The notes beneath the pieces were generated by a model. The model had not been told where the DNA came from and did not search any database. It worked only from the letters and a program-made list of their open reading frames with translations. Both the position numbers and the translations under genes were made by a program. A DNA stretch of 64,000 nt from Flammeovirgaceae bacterium SG7u.111. GTDB lineage: Bacteria; Bacteroidota; Bacteroidia; Cytophagales; Flammeovirgaceae. Shown here in pieces: positions 9,388 through 18,540 of this stretch. Numbering within the stretch: position 1 is the stretch's first letter; the number at the start of each line of letters is the position of its first letter. Location: contig CP139021.1 in assembly GCA_034044135.1 (NCBI GenBank), positions 3,921,635-3,985,634 of the forward strand. The letters run 5' to 3'.

Positions 9388-9587
9388 TTCACTTTCATTT
9401 TAGCTTAAAAATAGTAACACATCATAATTTACCCCTTTTTAGGAGGTGAAACAAGTGAAACCTTAAAAGAAATAAAGGCGCACTTTGAGCTAAAAATGGT
9501 TAGCAAATGTTATTTTTCACCGAAATAGTATATTTTTACGCCTTAATTAGGAAAATACCTTACACATTTTTTTTTAAAAATTCAATT

Positions 9588-10409
9588 ATGGCTTACAACC
9601 TTCTCAAAGGAAAAAAAGGGATAATTACGGGAGCACTTGATGAGAACTCAATTGCTTGGAAATTGGCGGAAAAAGCTCATGAAGAAGGAGCTTCATTTGT
9701 GTTGACCAACGCTCCTGTGGCAGTTAGGATGGGTAAAATCAATGAATTGGCAGAGAAATGTAATGCTGCTGTCATTCCTGCAGATGCAACTTCAGTTGAA
9801 GATATCGAAAATCTATATAAAGAATCGGTGGATCACTTGGGTGGAAAATTCGATTTTGTTCTTCACTCTATCGGCATGAGCCCTAACGTGAGAAAAAACA
9901 GGAAATATGGTAATTTGAACTACGAGTGGTTCCACAAAACGCTCGACATTTCAGCACTTTCTTTCCATAAAATGATGCAAGTTGGCGAGCAACTAGGATC
10001 ATTCAATGATAATGCTTCTATCGTAGGCTTGTCGTATATTGCCGCACAGAGAACCTTTTCTCACTACGCAGATATGGCACAAGCAAAGGCTCTTCTTGAG
10101 TCTATTGCTAGAAGCTACGGTGAAAAACTTGGGAAAGCTCAAGGCATCCGTGTAAACACAATTTCTCAGTCTCCAACCATCACTACTGCTGGCCAAGGAA
10201 TTAAAGGTTTCCAAGAATTTTTGAAGTTTGCCGAAACTATGTCGCCGCTAGGCAATGCTTCTGCTGACGAGTGTGCCGACTACATCTTGACCTTGTTCTC
10301 TGACCTCACCAAAAAAGTGACAATGCAAAACTTGTTTCACGATGGAGGTTTCTCTTCTACAGGTTTCTCTGAAGAGCTATTCAAAGAATTGAACATTGAA
10401 ATTGACTAA
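9588..10409 (+). CDS. fabI: Enoyl-[acyl-carrier-protein] reductase (NADH)
   Basis: A 273-residue short-chain dehydrogenase-like enoyl-ACP reductase catalysing the last step of fatty-acid elongation. The N-terminus KGKKGIITGALDENSIAW is the FabI variant of the glycine-rich loop. Positions around 140-200 carry HSIGMSP and the Y-x6-K pair (HYADMAQAK), and QSPTITTAGQGIKGF follows. The ATG at 9588 gives the standard FabI N-terminus; the frame is open upstream to an ATG at 9507, which would add a hydrophobic, non-homologous stretch. The gene stands alone and ends in a terminator. Confidence 0.93.
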   Translation: MAYNLLKGKKGIITGALDENSIAWKLAEKAHEEGASFVLTNAPVAVRMGKINELAEKCNAAVIPADATSVEDIENLYKESVDHLGGKFDFVLHSIGMSPNVRKNRKYGNLNYEWFHKTLDISALSFHKMMQVGEQLGSFNDNASIVGLSYIAAQRTFSHYADMAQAKALLESIARSYGEKLGKAQGIRVNTISQSPTITTAGQGIKGFQEFLKFAETMSPLGNASADECADYILTLFSDLTKKVTMQNLFHDGGFSSTGFSEELFKELNIEID

Positions 10410-10730
10410 GTAACAGTCAATTAGTCAACATACAAAAAGAGCATCCACTAGCCTGGGTGCTCTTTTTATTTGCCCTGTTAGGCAAATTACCTAGAAGGAT
10501 ATTTAGGTCAATAGCTGATGTATGGGCAGAAACTTAGCTATACTTTTGTATTGTGATTCAATTGTATTAATAATTGCTTTTAATCGTTTGTATGTGATTT
10601 ACTCAATCAATTACTCAAATTTAGTTGTGGATATCGCATGTTAACTTTTCACTTAACACTAGCTGAACTAACACGTTTACATGCACGATTAAAAAAGCAC
10701 CACTTTAATAAACTAGACTAACTTACTTCA
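10410..10730. other. Convergent intergenic region between fabI and nuoJ
   Basis: It holds the fabI terminator, then AT-rich sequence with no gene. A plus-strand TACTTTTG at 10541-10548 matches the -7 consensus but has no plus-strand gene downstream. No nuoK gene follows nuoJ here. Confidence 0.5.
10436..10467 (+). terminator. Rho-independent terminator after fabI
   Basis: A stem AGAGCATCC/GGGTGCTCT (one G-U pair) with an 8-base loop is followed by TTTTATT. Confidence 0.8.
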
Positions 10731-11246
10731 TCACTTATTTTCACCTATCACCGAACGTCCTGCAATGTAGGACGCACCAATCAGAGCAACTAACAATAAG
10801 ACTCCCGTCACTTCAAACGGCAATACATAATTTGACATTAGAGAAATCCCTACATCCACTGTAGTTGTTTTTTCTGTATTTTCAGCCGTATTTTCCAAGC
10901 CCAAAGTAAGTATGTACTGAATGTATCCCAAAAGCCCAAAGGTAACTATGGCAACGAGCGTTCCTACAAACGTATTTCTACTTGAGGTAAACAAACCCGT
11001 CCCATCTTTCTGATTCGTAAACATCACCCCGAAGATCAATAACACCAAAATCCCTCCTACATAGATCATTATTTGAGCTGCAGCTAAAAAATCTGCTCCA
11101 GAAAACACATAAAAAGCTGCTACAGATAAAAGCGTAAGAATTAGGGCAAATGCAGCATGAAGGATTTTCTTTGTGAAAAGAATAAATAGTGCTGATAAAA
11201 CAGCTAATCCTCCGAAAAGATAAAAAACTACTATTTCAATATTCAT
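10731..11246 (-). CDS. nuoJ: NADH-quinone oxidoreductase subunit J
   Basis: A 171-residue membrane subunit of respiratory complex I with five hydrophobic segments. The conserved third helix region reads AAAQIMIYVGGILVLLIFGVM. The length is typical for NuoJ. It starts 17 bases after the nuoI stop codon, so the two are co-transcribed. In most operons nuoK follows immediately, but here nuoJ ends the unit and faces the fabI terminator, so nuoK and the remaining subunits must lie elsewhere. Confidence 0.9.
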   Translation of the reverse strand: MNIEIVVFYLFGGLAVLSALFILFTKKILHAAFALILTLLSVAAFYVFSGADFLAAAQIMIYVGGILVLLIFGVMFTNQKDGTGLFTSSRNTFVGTLVAIVTFGLLGYIQYILTLGLENTAENTEKTTTVDVGISLMSNYVLPFEVTGVLLLVALIGASYIAGRSVIGENK

Positions 11247-11263
11247 GATTAATTATTCAAAAT

Positions 11264-12610
11264 CTACTCCTTATCTCCATCATTTTTAGGTTTCCTCATT
11301 ACCGGTCTGGGGCGAGGTCTATAAACCTTTTTAGCTTCTTCTTTGGATAAATCCTCAGCTCCTTCGCTTTGATCAGGCTCTGTAGACTTTTTTTTCATCA
11401 CAGGTTTAGGCCTTGCTTTGGGCTTTGGAGTTTCCTCCCGCCCCTCAACGTCCTCCTTTTTCTCTTCTACCTTCTTCACCAAAGCCTTAGGGCGAGGTCT
11501 CGCTTTTGGTTTTCCATCAACAGGTTCGTCAGGTGTGTCTTGCTCAACTTTTTTAACCAAGGCTTTTGGCATCGGACGCTTTTTGTGTTTTGCAACTTCC
11601 TCTACTTTGTTTTCTTGCTCAGTACCTGACTCTTCTTTTTTCTTTATCAAAGCCTTCGGACGTGACCTTGCTTTTGGTTTTCCCTCGGGAGAAGCTATGT
11701 TTTCGCTCTCTGGTTTAGGCACATCTTCCACTTTTTTGCGAACAGGTCTTGACCGAGGGCGATACTTAGGCTTTTCTGTTGAAACAGTATCGCTTTCTCC
11801 TGTCGATTCTTCGGTTGCCTTTTTCCTTACAGGTTTAGGGCGAGGGCGGTAAGCAGGTTTTCCTTCCCCTTCCCCCTCTGCCTTCGCTGTCGCCTCATCT
11901 TTAGTGCTTTCCTCTGCAGATGGTGCTGGTTTTACCTTAGGCCTTACTCGCGGGCGATACGCTTTTTTGGCTTCTGATTCTTCTTCTGTAACAATTTCTG
12001 CTTTCGATGCCGCAGCTGCTATTTTTTGAGCCTTTGCTTCTTCTTTTTTCTTCTGAGCTAAATCAGCAGCTTCTTGCTTTTCCTTCACTTCTTTGGGTGT
12101 CATTTTCCCAAACTTGAAGATATGATCAAACACATCGTACTCGCTAAAGTCGTAGTCTTTGGTCATGGTAAGGCACTCGGTAGGGCACACAGTAGTACAC
12201 AAGCCACAAAAGCAACATTTTGCCATATCGATATCAAACTTAGCAGCGTGCAGCCGCTTTGCTGTTCCATCTGATGTGTAGCCAATTACTTCTTCCGACT
12301 TTATGGATTCTATATCTATACAATCTACAGGACAGATTTTTGCACATTTGTCACAAACTATACAATCATCTATCTCGTTATCGAGCTTATACCTCCCATT
12401 ATCAGGCACAGGGAGAGATTCGGAGGGATAACTGACGGTTATAATTCCTTCCGACCGCTCAAAATAGGAAGAGTCTTCGGGCATGATAGGCAGCCTTTTC
12501 TTCTTCCTAATTGCATTTATAAAATGTTTTAATGTAATCTTAGCTCCTGCCACAGAAGTTTTGTATGCTTCTATGATAGAACCAAAATATGAATTGTTAG
12601 CACCTTTCAT
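11264..12610 (-). CDS. nuoI: NADH-quinone oxidoreductase subunit I with long repetitive basic C-terminal tail
   Basis: Residues 1-180 are a normal NuoI, with two 4Fe-4S ligand sets C83-C86-C89-C93 and C132-C135-C138-C142, each in CxxCxxCxxxCP spacing. Instead of ending there, the protein continues to residue 448. After an Ala/Lys/Glu helix-prone linker (about 170-212) come eight copies of a basic Pro/Arg/Lys motif near residues 215, 251, 280, 311, 341, 367, 396 and 427, of the type KPKARPRPKALVKK or YRPRPRPVMRK, separated by acidic linkers. The frame is uninterrupted and runs straight into nuoJ, so the tail is part of the gene. Its role is unknown; nucleic acid, lipid or protein contact at the matrix-like arm are possibilities. 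Confidence 0.9.
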   Translation of the reverse strand: MKGANNSYFGSIIEAYKTSVAGAKITLKHFINAIRKKKRLPIMPEDSSYFERSEGIITVSYPSESLPVPDNGRYKLDNEIDDCIVCDKCAKICPVDCIDIESIKSEEVIGYTSDGTAKRLHAAKFDIDMAKCCFCGLCTTVCPTECLTMTKDYDFSEYDVFDHIFKFGKMTPKEVKEKQEAADLAQKKKEEAKAQKIAAAASKAEIVTEEESEAKKAYRPRVRPKVKPAPSAEESTKDEATAKAEGEGEGKPAYRPRPKPVRKKATEESTGESDTVSTEKPKYRPRSRPVRKKVEDVPKPESENIASPEGKPKARSRPKALIKKKEESGTEQENKVEEVAKHKKRPMPKALVKKVEQDTPDEPVDGKPKARPRPKALVKKVEEKKEDVEGREETPKPKARPKPVMKKKSTEPDQSEGAEDLSKEEAKKVYRPRPRPVMRKPKNDGDKE

Positions 12611-12937
12611 CTAGTAAACCTATGGTTCATGTCGTTATTCATGTAATAGGCTCTAACTCCCATTACAGAATCTACCTTCTCTTACTCCTCCCTTTGTTTT
12701 GAAACTCAACAGTTTATACTGAATAAAGTTGATGCATCAGTTAGAGAGGTTTTAATAACTACCAAATATCATAGATAATAGAATAAAAACCTTAATTAAT
12801 AGCAAGAAAAAAAGGTTTTATCGAAATACAGTTCTTTTTACATATATTTGGCATTTGATACACAACCCTTACTAACCTCAAGCTTAAGCTTAGAACACAG
12901 TTAATTAAGTAAAACTAAAGACACAACCTATTAAAAA
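12611..12937. other. Divergent intergenic region between nuoI and sucC
   Basis: An AT-rich 327-base region without genes, which must hold promoters for nuoIJ (minus) and sucC (plus). Only the sucC -7 box is clear. Confidence 0.5.
12843..12850 (+). promoter_or_regulatory. Putative sucC -7 promoter box (TATATTTG)
   Basis: It matches the Bacteroidota consensus TAnnTTTG exactly and lies about 88 bases before the sucC start. No clear TTTG -33 box is at the ideal distance; a TTTTA run sits slightly too far upstream. Confidence 0.35.
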
Positions 12938-14128
12938 ATGAACATTCACGAATATCAAGCGAAAGAAACGCTTGCCAAATTTGGAGTTGCAATCCAAGAA
13001 GGAATAGTTGCCAATACACCCGAAGAGGCAGTAGAAGCAGCAAAAAAAATGAATGAACTGACAGGCACCACTTGGTGGGTAATTAAAGCCCAAATCCATG
13101 CTGGCGGAAGGGGAAAAGGTGGAGGAGTAAAACTTGCCAAATCCTTAGATGAAGTCAAATCAATTGCTGATGATATTCTCGGAATGCAACTAGTTACTCC
13201 ACAAACTGGAGAAGAAGGGAAAAAAGTGCATAGTGTTCTTATAGCTCAAGATGTATATTACCCAGGCGAAAGTGACATCAAAGAATTTTACGTGAGCGTA
13301 CTGCTTGACCGTACCACGGGAAGAAACACGATCATGTATTCTACCGAAGGTGGCATGGACATAGAAGAAGTTGCTGAAAACACGCCAGATCTTATCTACA
13401 AGGAAGAAGTTAACCCTAAAGTTGGTTTGCTTCCATTCCAAGCTAGGAAAATCGCCTTCAAACTCGGCTTGCAAGGAAAGGCTAACAAAGAAATGATGAA
13501 GTTTGTGATGGCTCTTTACAAAGCTTATGACGAAACTGACTCAGCTTTGTTTGAGATCAACCCTGTTTTGAAAACTTCTGACGACAAGGTGATTGCAGTT
13601 GATGCAAAAGTGAACCTTGACCCTACTGCTCTTTACAGACAAAAACCATTGGCTGCATTGAGAGATTTGAGAGAAGAAGATCCAATAGAAGTAGAAGCTG
13701 GTGAGCACCACCTAAACTTTGTGAAGCTTGACGGAAACGTAGGCTGTATGGTGAACGGCGCTGGTTTGGCAATGGCTACTATGGATATGATCAAGCTTTC
13801 TGGTGGTGATCCTGCTAACTTCCTAGATGTTGGAGGTGGAGCAAATGCTAAAACTGTTGAAGCTGGTTTTAGAATCATCTTGAAAGATCCAAAGGTAAAA
13901 GCAATCCTAATCAACGTATTCGGTGGCATCGTAAGGTGTGACCGTGTTGCAAACGGCGTAGTAGAGGCTTACAAAAATATCGGCGATATCAAGATCCCTA
14001 TTATCGTAAGGCTACAAGGAACTAATGCTGAAGAAGCGAAGGAAATTCTTGACAACTCAGGCTTGAAAGTCACTTCAGCTATATTGCTGAAAGACGCTGC
14101 TGAGAGAGTAAAAGAAGCTGTTGCTTAA
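12938..14128 (+). CDS. sucC: Succinate-CoA ligase (ADP-forming) subunit beta
   Basis: A 396-residue ATP-grasp protein of the TCA cycle. The N-terminus [17 protein letters not shown] is characteristic; [16 protein letters not shown] gives the nucleotide-binding stretch, ALFEINPVL the metal site, and [12 protein letters not shown] with [10 protein letters not shown] the C-terminal ligase domain. The partner alpha subunit gene sucD is not adjacent, so the two subunits are encoded apart in this genome. The gene is a single transcription unit ending in a strong terminator. Confidence 0.95.
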   Translation: MNIHEYQAKETLAKFGVAIQEGIVANTPEEAVEAAKKMNELTGTTWWVIKAQIHAGGRGKGGGVKLAKSLDEVKSIADDILGMQLVTPQTGEEGKKVHSVLIAQDVYYPGESDIKEFYVSVLLDRTTGRNTIMYSTEGGMDIEEVAENTPDLIYKEEVNPKVGLLPFQARKIAFKLGLQGKANKEMMKFVMALYKAYDETDSALFEINPVLKTSDDKVIAVDAKVNLDPTALYRQKPLAALRDLREEDPIEVEAGEHHLNFVKLDGNVGCMVNGAGLAMATMDMIKLSGGDPANFLDVGGGANAKTVEAGFRIILKDPKVKAILINVFGGIVRCDRVANGVVEAYKNIGDIKIPIIVRLQGTNAEEAKEILDNSGLKVTSAILLKDAAERVKEAVA

Positions 14129-14148
14129 ACAATAGCTTTAACGATATA

Positions 14149-14183
14149 AACGTCCTTGAAATAAATTTCAAGGACGTTTTTTT
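14149..14183 (+). terminator. Rho-independent terminator after sucC
   Basis: A 12-bp perfect stem (14149-14160 with 14167-14178) around a 6-base loop is followed by a T run to 14183. Confidence 0.88.
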
Positions 14184-14204
14184 ATTCTGTGAAAAGCAGC
14201 ATTT

Positions 14205-15293
14205 TCACATTCTCCCAACCACTTCCCCTTCCAAGGTCAAATATTCCCTCATCAAATTTGCCGTAAGGCATGAATGGACGGGTAAAAAATAGAGGATATC
14301 CCCTATTTCGGTATTATCAAACAACTCTTTGGGCAACACTACTTTTCCATGCTCTTGGGAAAGCCCTTTTATATAAGCTCCTTCTATCGGTTGCCCCCAG
14401 TTTTTTCCTGTTTGCTCCACCATTAGACCAAAAATTGGTTCACCATTTTTCTCAAGTATATCTTTTGAAAAATGAACACCTCCCCCATAAATAACCACTT
14501 CACCCTTTTCAGGAAACTTTGCCACAACTGGGCAAGCCATAGCCACAGCAACCTGATCAAATTCACATGAGCCAATTTTCTGTTGGGTGAGGTCGTAGAA
14601 CACAAAATTCCCAGGTCCAATTTCATCAATGTATTGGAAAAAATCCATTGTACTGCACGAAGGCGTATCTCCCATCACTATTTTCATTTGTGGGAATTCA
14701 TCTCGAAAACCAGCTCTCAATTCTCTGAAAAGCCTGATACTCTCTATATGGATTTGATTTATCTCAGCTATTGATTGTGTTGAATAAGTATGTCCATTGT
14801 GAGTATAAAACCCTGAAAAAGTCAAGTTCGATTGGAAAACAATGTTATCTAAGCACTTCTTTATCTCATCGAACTGATCTATTGAAAAACCAGTCCGACC
14901 ATAGCCAGCATTGAACTCTATAAAAATACCCACTTTTCTTTTTAAAGTAGAAAGATGGGGCAAGATACCAGCATCGGAAAGTAATAACTCTAAGTTTACC
15001 GACTCTGGAATTTGCTCTATTTCATCAAACTGAAGAGGATTTATTGGAAAAGCTATGAGGATATTTTCCCAGCCATTTTCGGCAAAGTACTTCGCCATAT
15101 CTACCGAAGAAACGGTAATGTGACTTACCCCAAAATCTTTAAACCATTGCCCAACTTCGGCAGACTGATGGGTTTTAAAATGTGGCCTGAGCCTTACGTT
15201 GTGCTTATTGGCCTTTCTGACCATGTTTTCAATATTGCGAAAGCATTTCTGCTTATCCAGCAGAAGAGTTGGCTTGGTTATTTTCAAAGACAT
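14205..15293 (-). CDS. D-threonine aldolase / D-serine dehydratase-like PLP enzyme
   Basis: A 362-residue fold-type III PLP enzyme. The N-terminal alanine-racemase-like barrel has the PLP lysine in LRPHFKTHQSAE. The C-terminal beta domain carries the metal-ligand pair in FLPVHSCLTANL (His and Cys) of the eukaryotic-type D-serine dehydratase and D-threonine aldolase group. It cleaves or dehydrates D-hydroxy amino acids; which one cannot be told from sequence. It lies downstream of, and on the same strand as, the three M23 peptidases, with a gap of only 14 bases to the last copy, so read-through is possible, and a link to D-amino-acid-containing peptidoglycan can be imagined but is not shown. 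Confidence 0.82.
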   Translation of the reverse strand: MSLKITKPTLLLDKQKCFRNIENMVRKANKHNVRLRPHFKTHQSAEVGQWFKDFGVSHITVSSVDMAKYFAENGWENILIAFPINPLQFDEIEQIPESVNLELLLSDAGILPHLSTLKRKVGIFIEFNAGYGRTGFSIDQFDEIKKCLDNIVFQSNLTFSGFYTHNGHTYSTQSIAEINQIHIESIRLFRELRAGFRDEFPQMKIVMGDTPSCSTMDFFQYIDEIGPGNFVFYDLTQQKIGSCEFDQVAVAMACPVVAKFPEKGEVVIYGGGVHFSKDILEKNGEPIFGLMVEQTGKNWGQPIEGAYIKGLSQEHGKVVLPKELFDNTEIGDILYFLPVHSCLTANLMREYLTLEGEVVGRM

Positions 15294-15307
15294 AAAAATT
15301 GGGATTA

Positions 15308-16285
15308 TTAGAATCCTAGTGAAGCATTTTCCTTTGAGGCATACTCCAAAAGTTTATCTGCCTCTTCTTTGGTAAGTCCATTAGTGAAATAATTGACAGG
15401 ATCTACTTTTCTGTTTTGATAATGTACTTCATAGTGCAAATGAGGACCTGAAGAAAGTCCTGTATTACCTACATAGCCAATAACCTGCCCCCTTTTTACG
15501 CTTTGCCCCACGGTAACATTAAAGTCCGACATGTGGGCATATTTGGTTTTGTAACCGTAACCATGAGAAATTTCAATTTGTTTTCCATATCCACCAACCC
15601 TGTTCACCAAGGTCACTTTTCCATCGCCAGTTGCATAAATGGGCGTACCTGTTTTTGCTGTAAAATCCACCCCGGTGTGAGCCCTCCAAATTTTCAGGAT
15701 GGGATGAAGCCTGCGACCAAAACCTGAAGCTAATCGGGTGAGCTCTTTATTGGTAATGGGTTGGATAGCAGGGATACATTCAAGCATCTCACTTTTCGAT
15801 TTGGCCAACTCAACTATCTCGTCGTAAGACTTGGTTTGGATATACATTTTCCGCTTGGTAATATCCAGTTTCTTGAAAGTTGATAAAATCAGGTTTTCTT
15901 GAGAAAGCCTTTCTTCCAACAGGTCTTTGTATCTTAAACTTCCTCCAGCTCCTGCTTGGCGAATTTCTGCTGGGATAGGCGGTGCATCGAACAAAACGCG
16001 GTAAACTTTGTCATCATTTCGCTGAAGCAAAGCCATTTGGGAGTTTATTTGTTTTAAGTCCCTATCAACCGCCTCGTATTTTTGCAAGAGAGCCGCATTT
16101 AGGTTGAGCAAAAACTGCAATCTCGAAGAAGGCATGTGCTTAGTGATGAGCACAGAAAAAATGACACCGAAAATAAGGCATATAAACACGATGCCTAGAC
16201 CGTTGATGACCATCTCAAGCTTCGAGATTTTTACTTTCTCATACTTACAGGTCTTTGTATCGTAATAATATTTAATCTTTGCCAT
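15308..16285 (-). CDS. M23 family metallopeptidase, tandem copy 1
   Basis: About 325 residues: a cytoplasmic start MAKIKYYYDTKTCKYEKV, one transmembrane helix (about residues 27-47), a helical periplasmic linker, and a C-terminal LytM/M23 domain with all zinc and catalytic residues (HTGVDF, YAHMS, and HLHYE). Such enzymes cut peptidoglycan cross-links or regulate amidases. I chose the ATG at 16285, which matches the starts of the two paralogs; the frame is open to 16336. Compared with copies 2 and 3 it reads HTGVDF rather than HAGCDF. It is last in the tandem array. Confidence 0.9.
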   Translation of the reverse strand: MAKIKYYYDTKTCKYEKVKISKLEMVINGLGIVFICLIFGVIFSVLITKHMPSSRLQFLLNLNAALLQKYEAVDRDLKQINSQMALLQRNDDKVYRVLFDAPPIPAEIRQAGAGGSLRYKDLLEERLSQENLILSTFKKLDITKRKMYIQTKSYDEIVELAKSKSEMLECIPAIQPITNKELTRLASGFGRRLHPILKIWRAHTGVDFTAKTGTPIYATGDGKVTLVNRVGGYGKQIEISHGYGYKTKYAHMSDFNVTVGQSVKRGQVIGYVGNTGLSSGPHLHYEVHYQNRKVDPVNYFTNGLTKEEADKLLEYASKENASLGF

Positions 16286-16380
16286 GGCTATCTTCTGAGC
16301 TAACAGAATTTTAATATACCTAAATTTGCAAATCAAATATCGAAATTACTGAACAAATAGCTGTTTTTTATATGATTTTT

Positions 16381-17361
16381 TTAGAAACCAAGGGAGGCAT
16401 TTTCTTTTGAGGCATACTCCAAAAGCTTATCCGCTTCTTCTCTGGTAAGCCCGTTGGTGAAATAGTTAACAGGATCGACATGCCTATTTTGGTAATATAC
16501 TTCGTAGTGCAAATGTGGTCCAGCTGAAAGCCCCGTATTCCCCACATACCCTATCACCTGGCCTCTTTTTACAGATTGTCCATCAACCACATTGAAGCCC
16601 GACATGTGGGCATATTTAGTTTTATAACCATAGCCGTGGGAAATTTCAATGTAATTCCCATAACTTCTGTTCATCTTTATCAACGTGGTCACTTTTCCAT
16701 CTCCGGTAGCATAAATAGGCGTACCTATTTTTGCAGAAAAATCACAACCGGCATGCATCCTTGTTATTTTCAAAATTGGGTGGTAACGCATGCCATAACC
16801 AGAAGCTAACCTCCGCAGTTCTTTATTGGCAACGGGCTGAATAGCTGGGATACATTCCAACATTTCGCTTTTAGACTTAGCTAACTCCACAAGCTCATCA
16901 TACGATTTTGTTTGGATATACATTCTCCGTTTGGTGATGTCTAGCTTCTTAAATGTGGAAAGAATAAGCGGCTCTTGGGAAAATCGCTTTTCTAGAATGT
17001 CTTTATATTTCAGACTGCCTCCCGCCCCTGCCTGCCGGATTTCATTGGGAATGGGTGGGGCATCAAACAAAACCCTATAGACCTTATCATCATTTCTTTG
17101 CAACAAACCCAACTGAGAATTCAACTGTTTCAAATCTCTATTGGCAGATTCGAACTTTTGCAACATGGCTACGTTCTGATTGAGCAAAAACTGTAACCTA
17201 GACGAAGGCATATACCTAGTAATGAGCATAGAAAAAAGTACCCCAAAAATGAGGCATATAAACATGATGCCTAAACCATTGATAACCATCTCTAGCTTCG
17301 AAGTTTTTACCTTCTCGTACTGACAGGTTTTTGTATCGTAATAATATTTAATCTTCGCCAT
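16381..17361 (-). CDS. M23 family metallopeptidase, tandem copy 2
   Basis: This 326-residue paralog is co-linear with its neighbours: the same N-terminus, a TM helix starting at VINGLGIMFICLIFG, the same conserved APPIPNEIRQAGAGGS linker and an intact M23 site (HAGCDF, YAHMSGF, HLHYE). The zinc-site Cys (HAGCDF) is shared with copy 3 only. It encodes a membrane-anchored peptidoglycan hydrolase facing the periplasm. The stretch upstream resembles that upstream of copy 1, indicating duplication of gene plus leader. Confidence 0.9.
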   Translation of the reverse strand: MAKIKYYYDTKTCQYEKVKTSKLEMVINGLGIMFICLIFGVLFSMLITRYMPSSRLQFLLNQNVAMLQKFESANRDLKQLNSQLGLLQRNDDKVYRVLFDAPPIPNEIRQAGAGGSLKYKDILEKRFSQEPLILSTFKKLDITKRRMYIQTKSYDELVELAKSKSEMLECIPAIQPVANKELRRLASGYGMRYHPILKITRMHAGCDFSAKIGTPIYATGDGKVTTLIKMNRSYGNYIEISHGYGYKTKYAHMSGFNVVDGQSVKRGQVIGYVGNTGLSAGPHLHYEVYYQNRHVDPVNYFTNGLTREEADKLLEYASKENASLGF

Positions 17362-17456
17362 AGCTATATTCTAAGCAGTGTCAGGGTTTCAACATTCCTG
17401 AATTGCGAGCCAAATATCGTAACTATTGGGCAAATAGCTATTTTTTACATAAAATA

Positions 17457-18437
17457 TTAGAAACCAAGGGAGGCATTTTCTTTAGAGGCGTACTCCAAAA
17501 GCTTATCTGCTTCTTCTTTGGTAAGCCCGTTGGTGAAATAGTTCACTGGGTTGACGGGCCTGTTCTGATAATGTACTTCATAGTGAAGATGTGGACCTGA
17601 AGAAAGTCCTGTACTCCCCACAAAACCAATTACTTGCCCCCTTTTTACCTGTTGTCCTTTTACCACATTGAAGCCAGACATGTGTCCATACCTAGTTTTG
17701 TAGCCATAGCCGTGAGTGATTTCTATATGCTTGCCATATCCCCTACGCACTGTAGCCACCTTAGTGACTACCCCGTCGCCAGTAGCATAAATAGGTGTGC
17801 CTATTTTTGCAGAAAAATCACAACCAGCATGCATTCTTCTAATCTTCAAAATGGGATGGTAACGCATGCCAAATCCAGAAGCTAACCTTTTCAACTCTTT
17901 GTTGGCAATGGGTTGGATAGCAGGGATACGTTCCAGCATTTCACTTTTCGACTTGGCCAGCTCCATTATCTCATCATAAGATTTTGTTTGGATATACATC
18001 TTCCGTTTGGTAATATCCAGCTTATTAAATGTGGAGAGAATGAGTGATTCTTGGGAAAGCCGTTTTTCTATGATGTCTTTATATTTTTGGCTGCCCCCCG
18101 CCCCTGCTTGGCGGATTTCATCGGGAATAGGTGGGGCATCAAACAACACTCTGTAGACCTTGTCGTCATTTCTTTGCAACAAGCTCAACTGTGAGTTTAT
18201 TTGTTTAAGGTCTCTATTGGCTGCTTCATACTTTTGCAAAAGCGCCACATTCTGGTTGAGCAAAAACTGCAACCTAGACGAAGGCATGTGCTTGGTGATG
18301 AGTACAGAAAAAATTACCCCAAAAATGAGGCATATAAACATGATGCCTAAACCGTTTATAACCATCTCCAGTTTCGAGATTTTTACCTTCTCGTACTGAC
18401 AGGTTTTTGTATCGTAATAATATTTAATCTTCGCCAT
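17457..18437 (-). CDS. M23 family metallopeptidase, tandem copy 3
   Basis: This 326-residue paralog is first in the array in transcription order. It has the same single-TM plus periplasmic LytM domain design and an intact site (HAGCDF, YGHMSGF, HLHYE). One loop differs: TKVATVRRGYGKH replaces the shorter VNRVGGYGKQ of copy 1. It probably owns the main promoter of the array, because its upstream region (18438-18540) differs from the leaders of the other two copies. No -7 box is obvious. Confidence 0.9.
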   Translation of the reverse strand: MAKIKYYYDTKTCQYEKVKISKLEMVINGLGIMFICLIFGVIFSVLITKHMPSSRLQFLLNQNVALLQKYEAANRDLKQINSQLSLLQRNDDKVYRVLFDAPPIPDEIRQAGAGGSQKYKDIIEKRLSQESLILSTFNKLDITKRKMYIQTKSYDEIMELAKSKSEMLERIPAIQPIANKELKRLASGFGMRYHPILKIRRMHAGCDFSAKIGTPIYATGDGVVTKVATVRRGYGKHIEITHGYGYKTRYGHMSGFNVVKGQQVKRGQVIGFVGSTGLSSGPHLHYEVHYQNRPVNPVNYFTNGLTKEEADKLLEYASKENASLGF

Positions 18438-18540
18438 AACGTCCTTCTATTCACACATCTTAGCTACTAAGGCAGAAAAAATCAAACTAGGTATTCTTCT
18501 TAAGCAACAACAATCTATCCGATAACCAAACTTTTGAAAA

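Larger units (their letters stand above)
15308..18437 (-). repeat. Tandem triplication of an M23 peptidase gene
   Basis: Three near-identical genes follow head to tail with spacers of about 95 bases. Most residues are identical by eye over the full length. The spacers before copies 1 and 2 share the elements CAAATATCG and CAAATAGCT followed by TTTTT, so the repeated unit includes flanking DNA. Confidence 0.9.

Noticed and set aside
10541-10548. Plus-strand TACTTTTG promoter-like box between fabI and nuoJ
   Set aside because: No plus-strand gene lies downstream before sucC, and there is no -33 box; most likely chance in AT-rich DNA.
11369-11852. Open frames on the plus strand opposite the NuoI tail
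   Set aside because: They mirror the low-complexity repeat codons of nuoI and have no independent start or family character.
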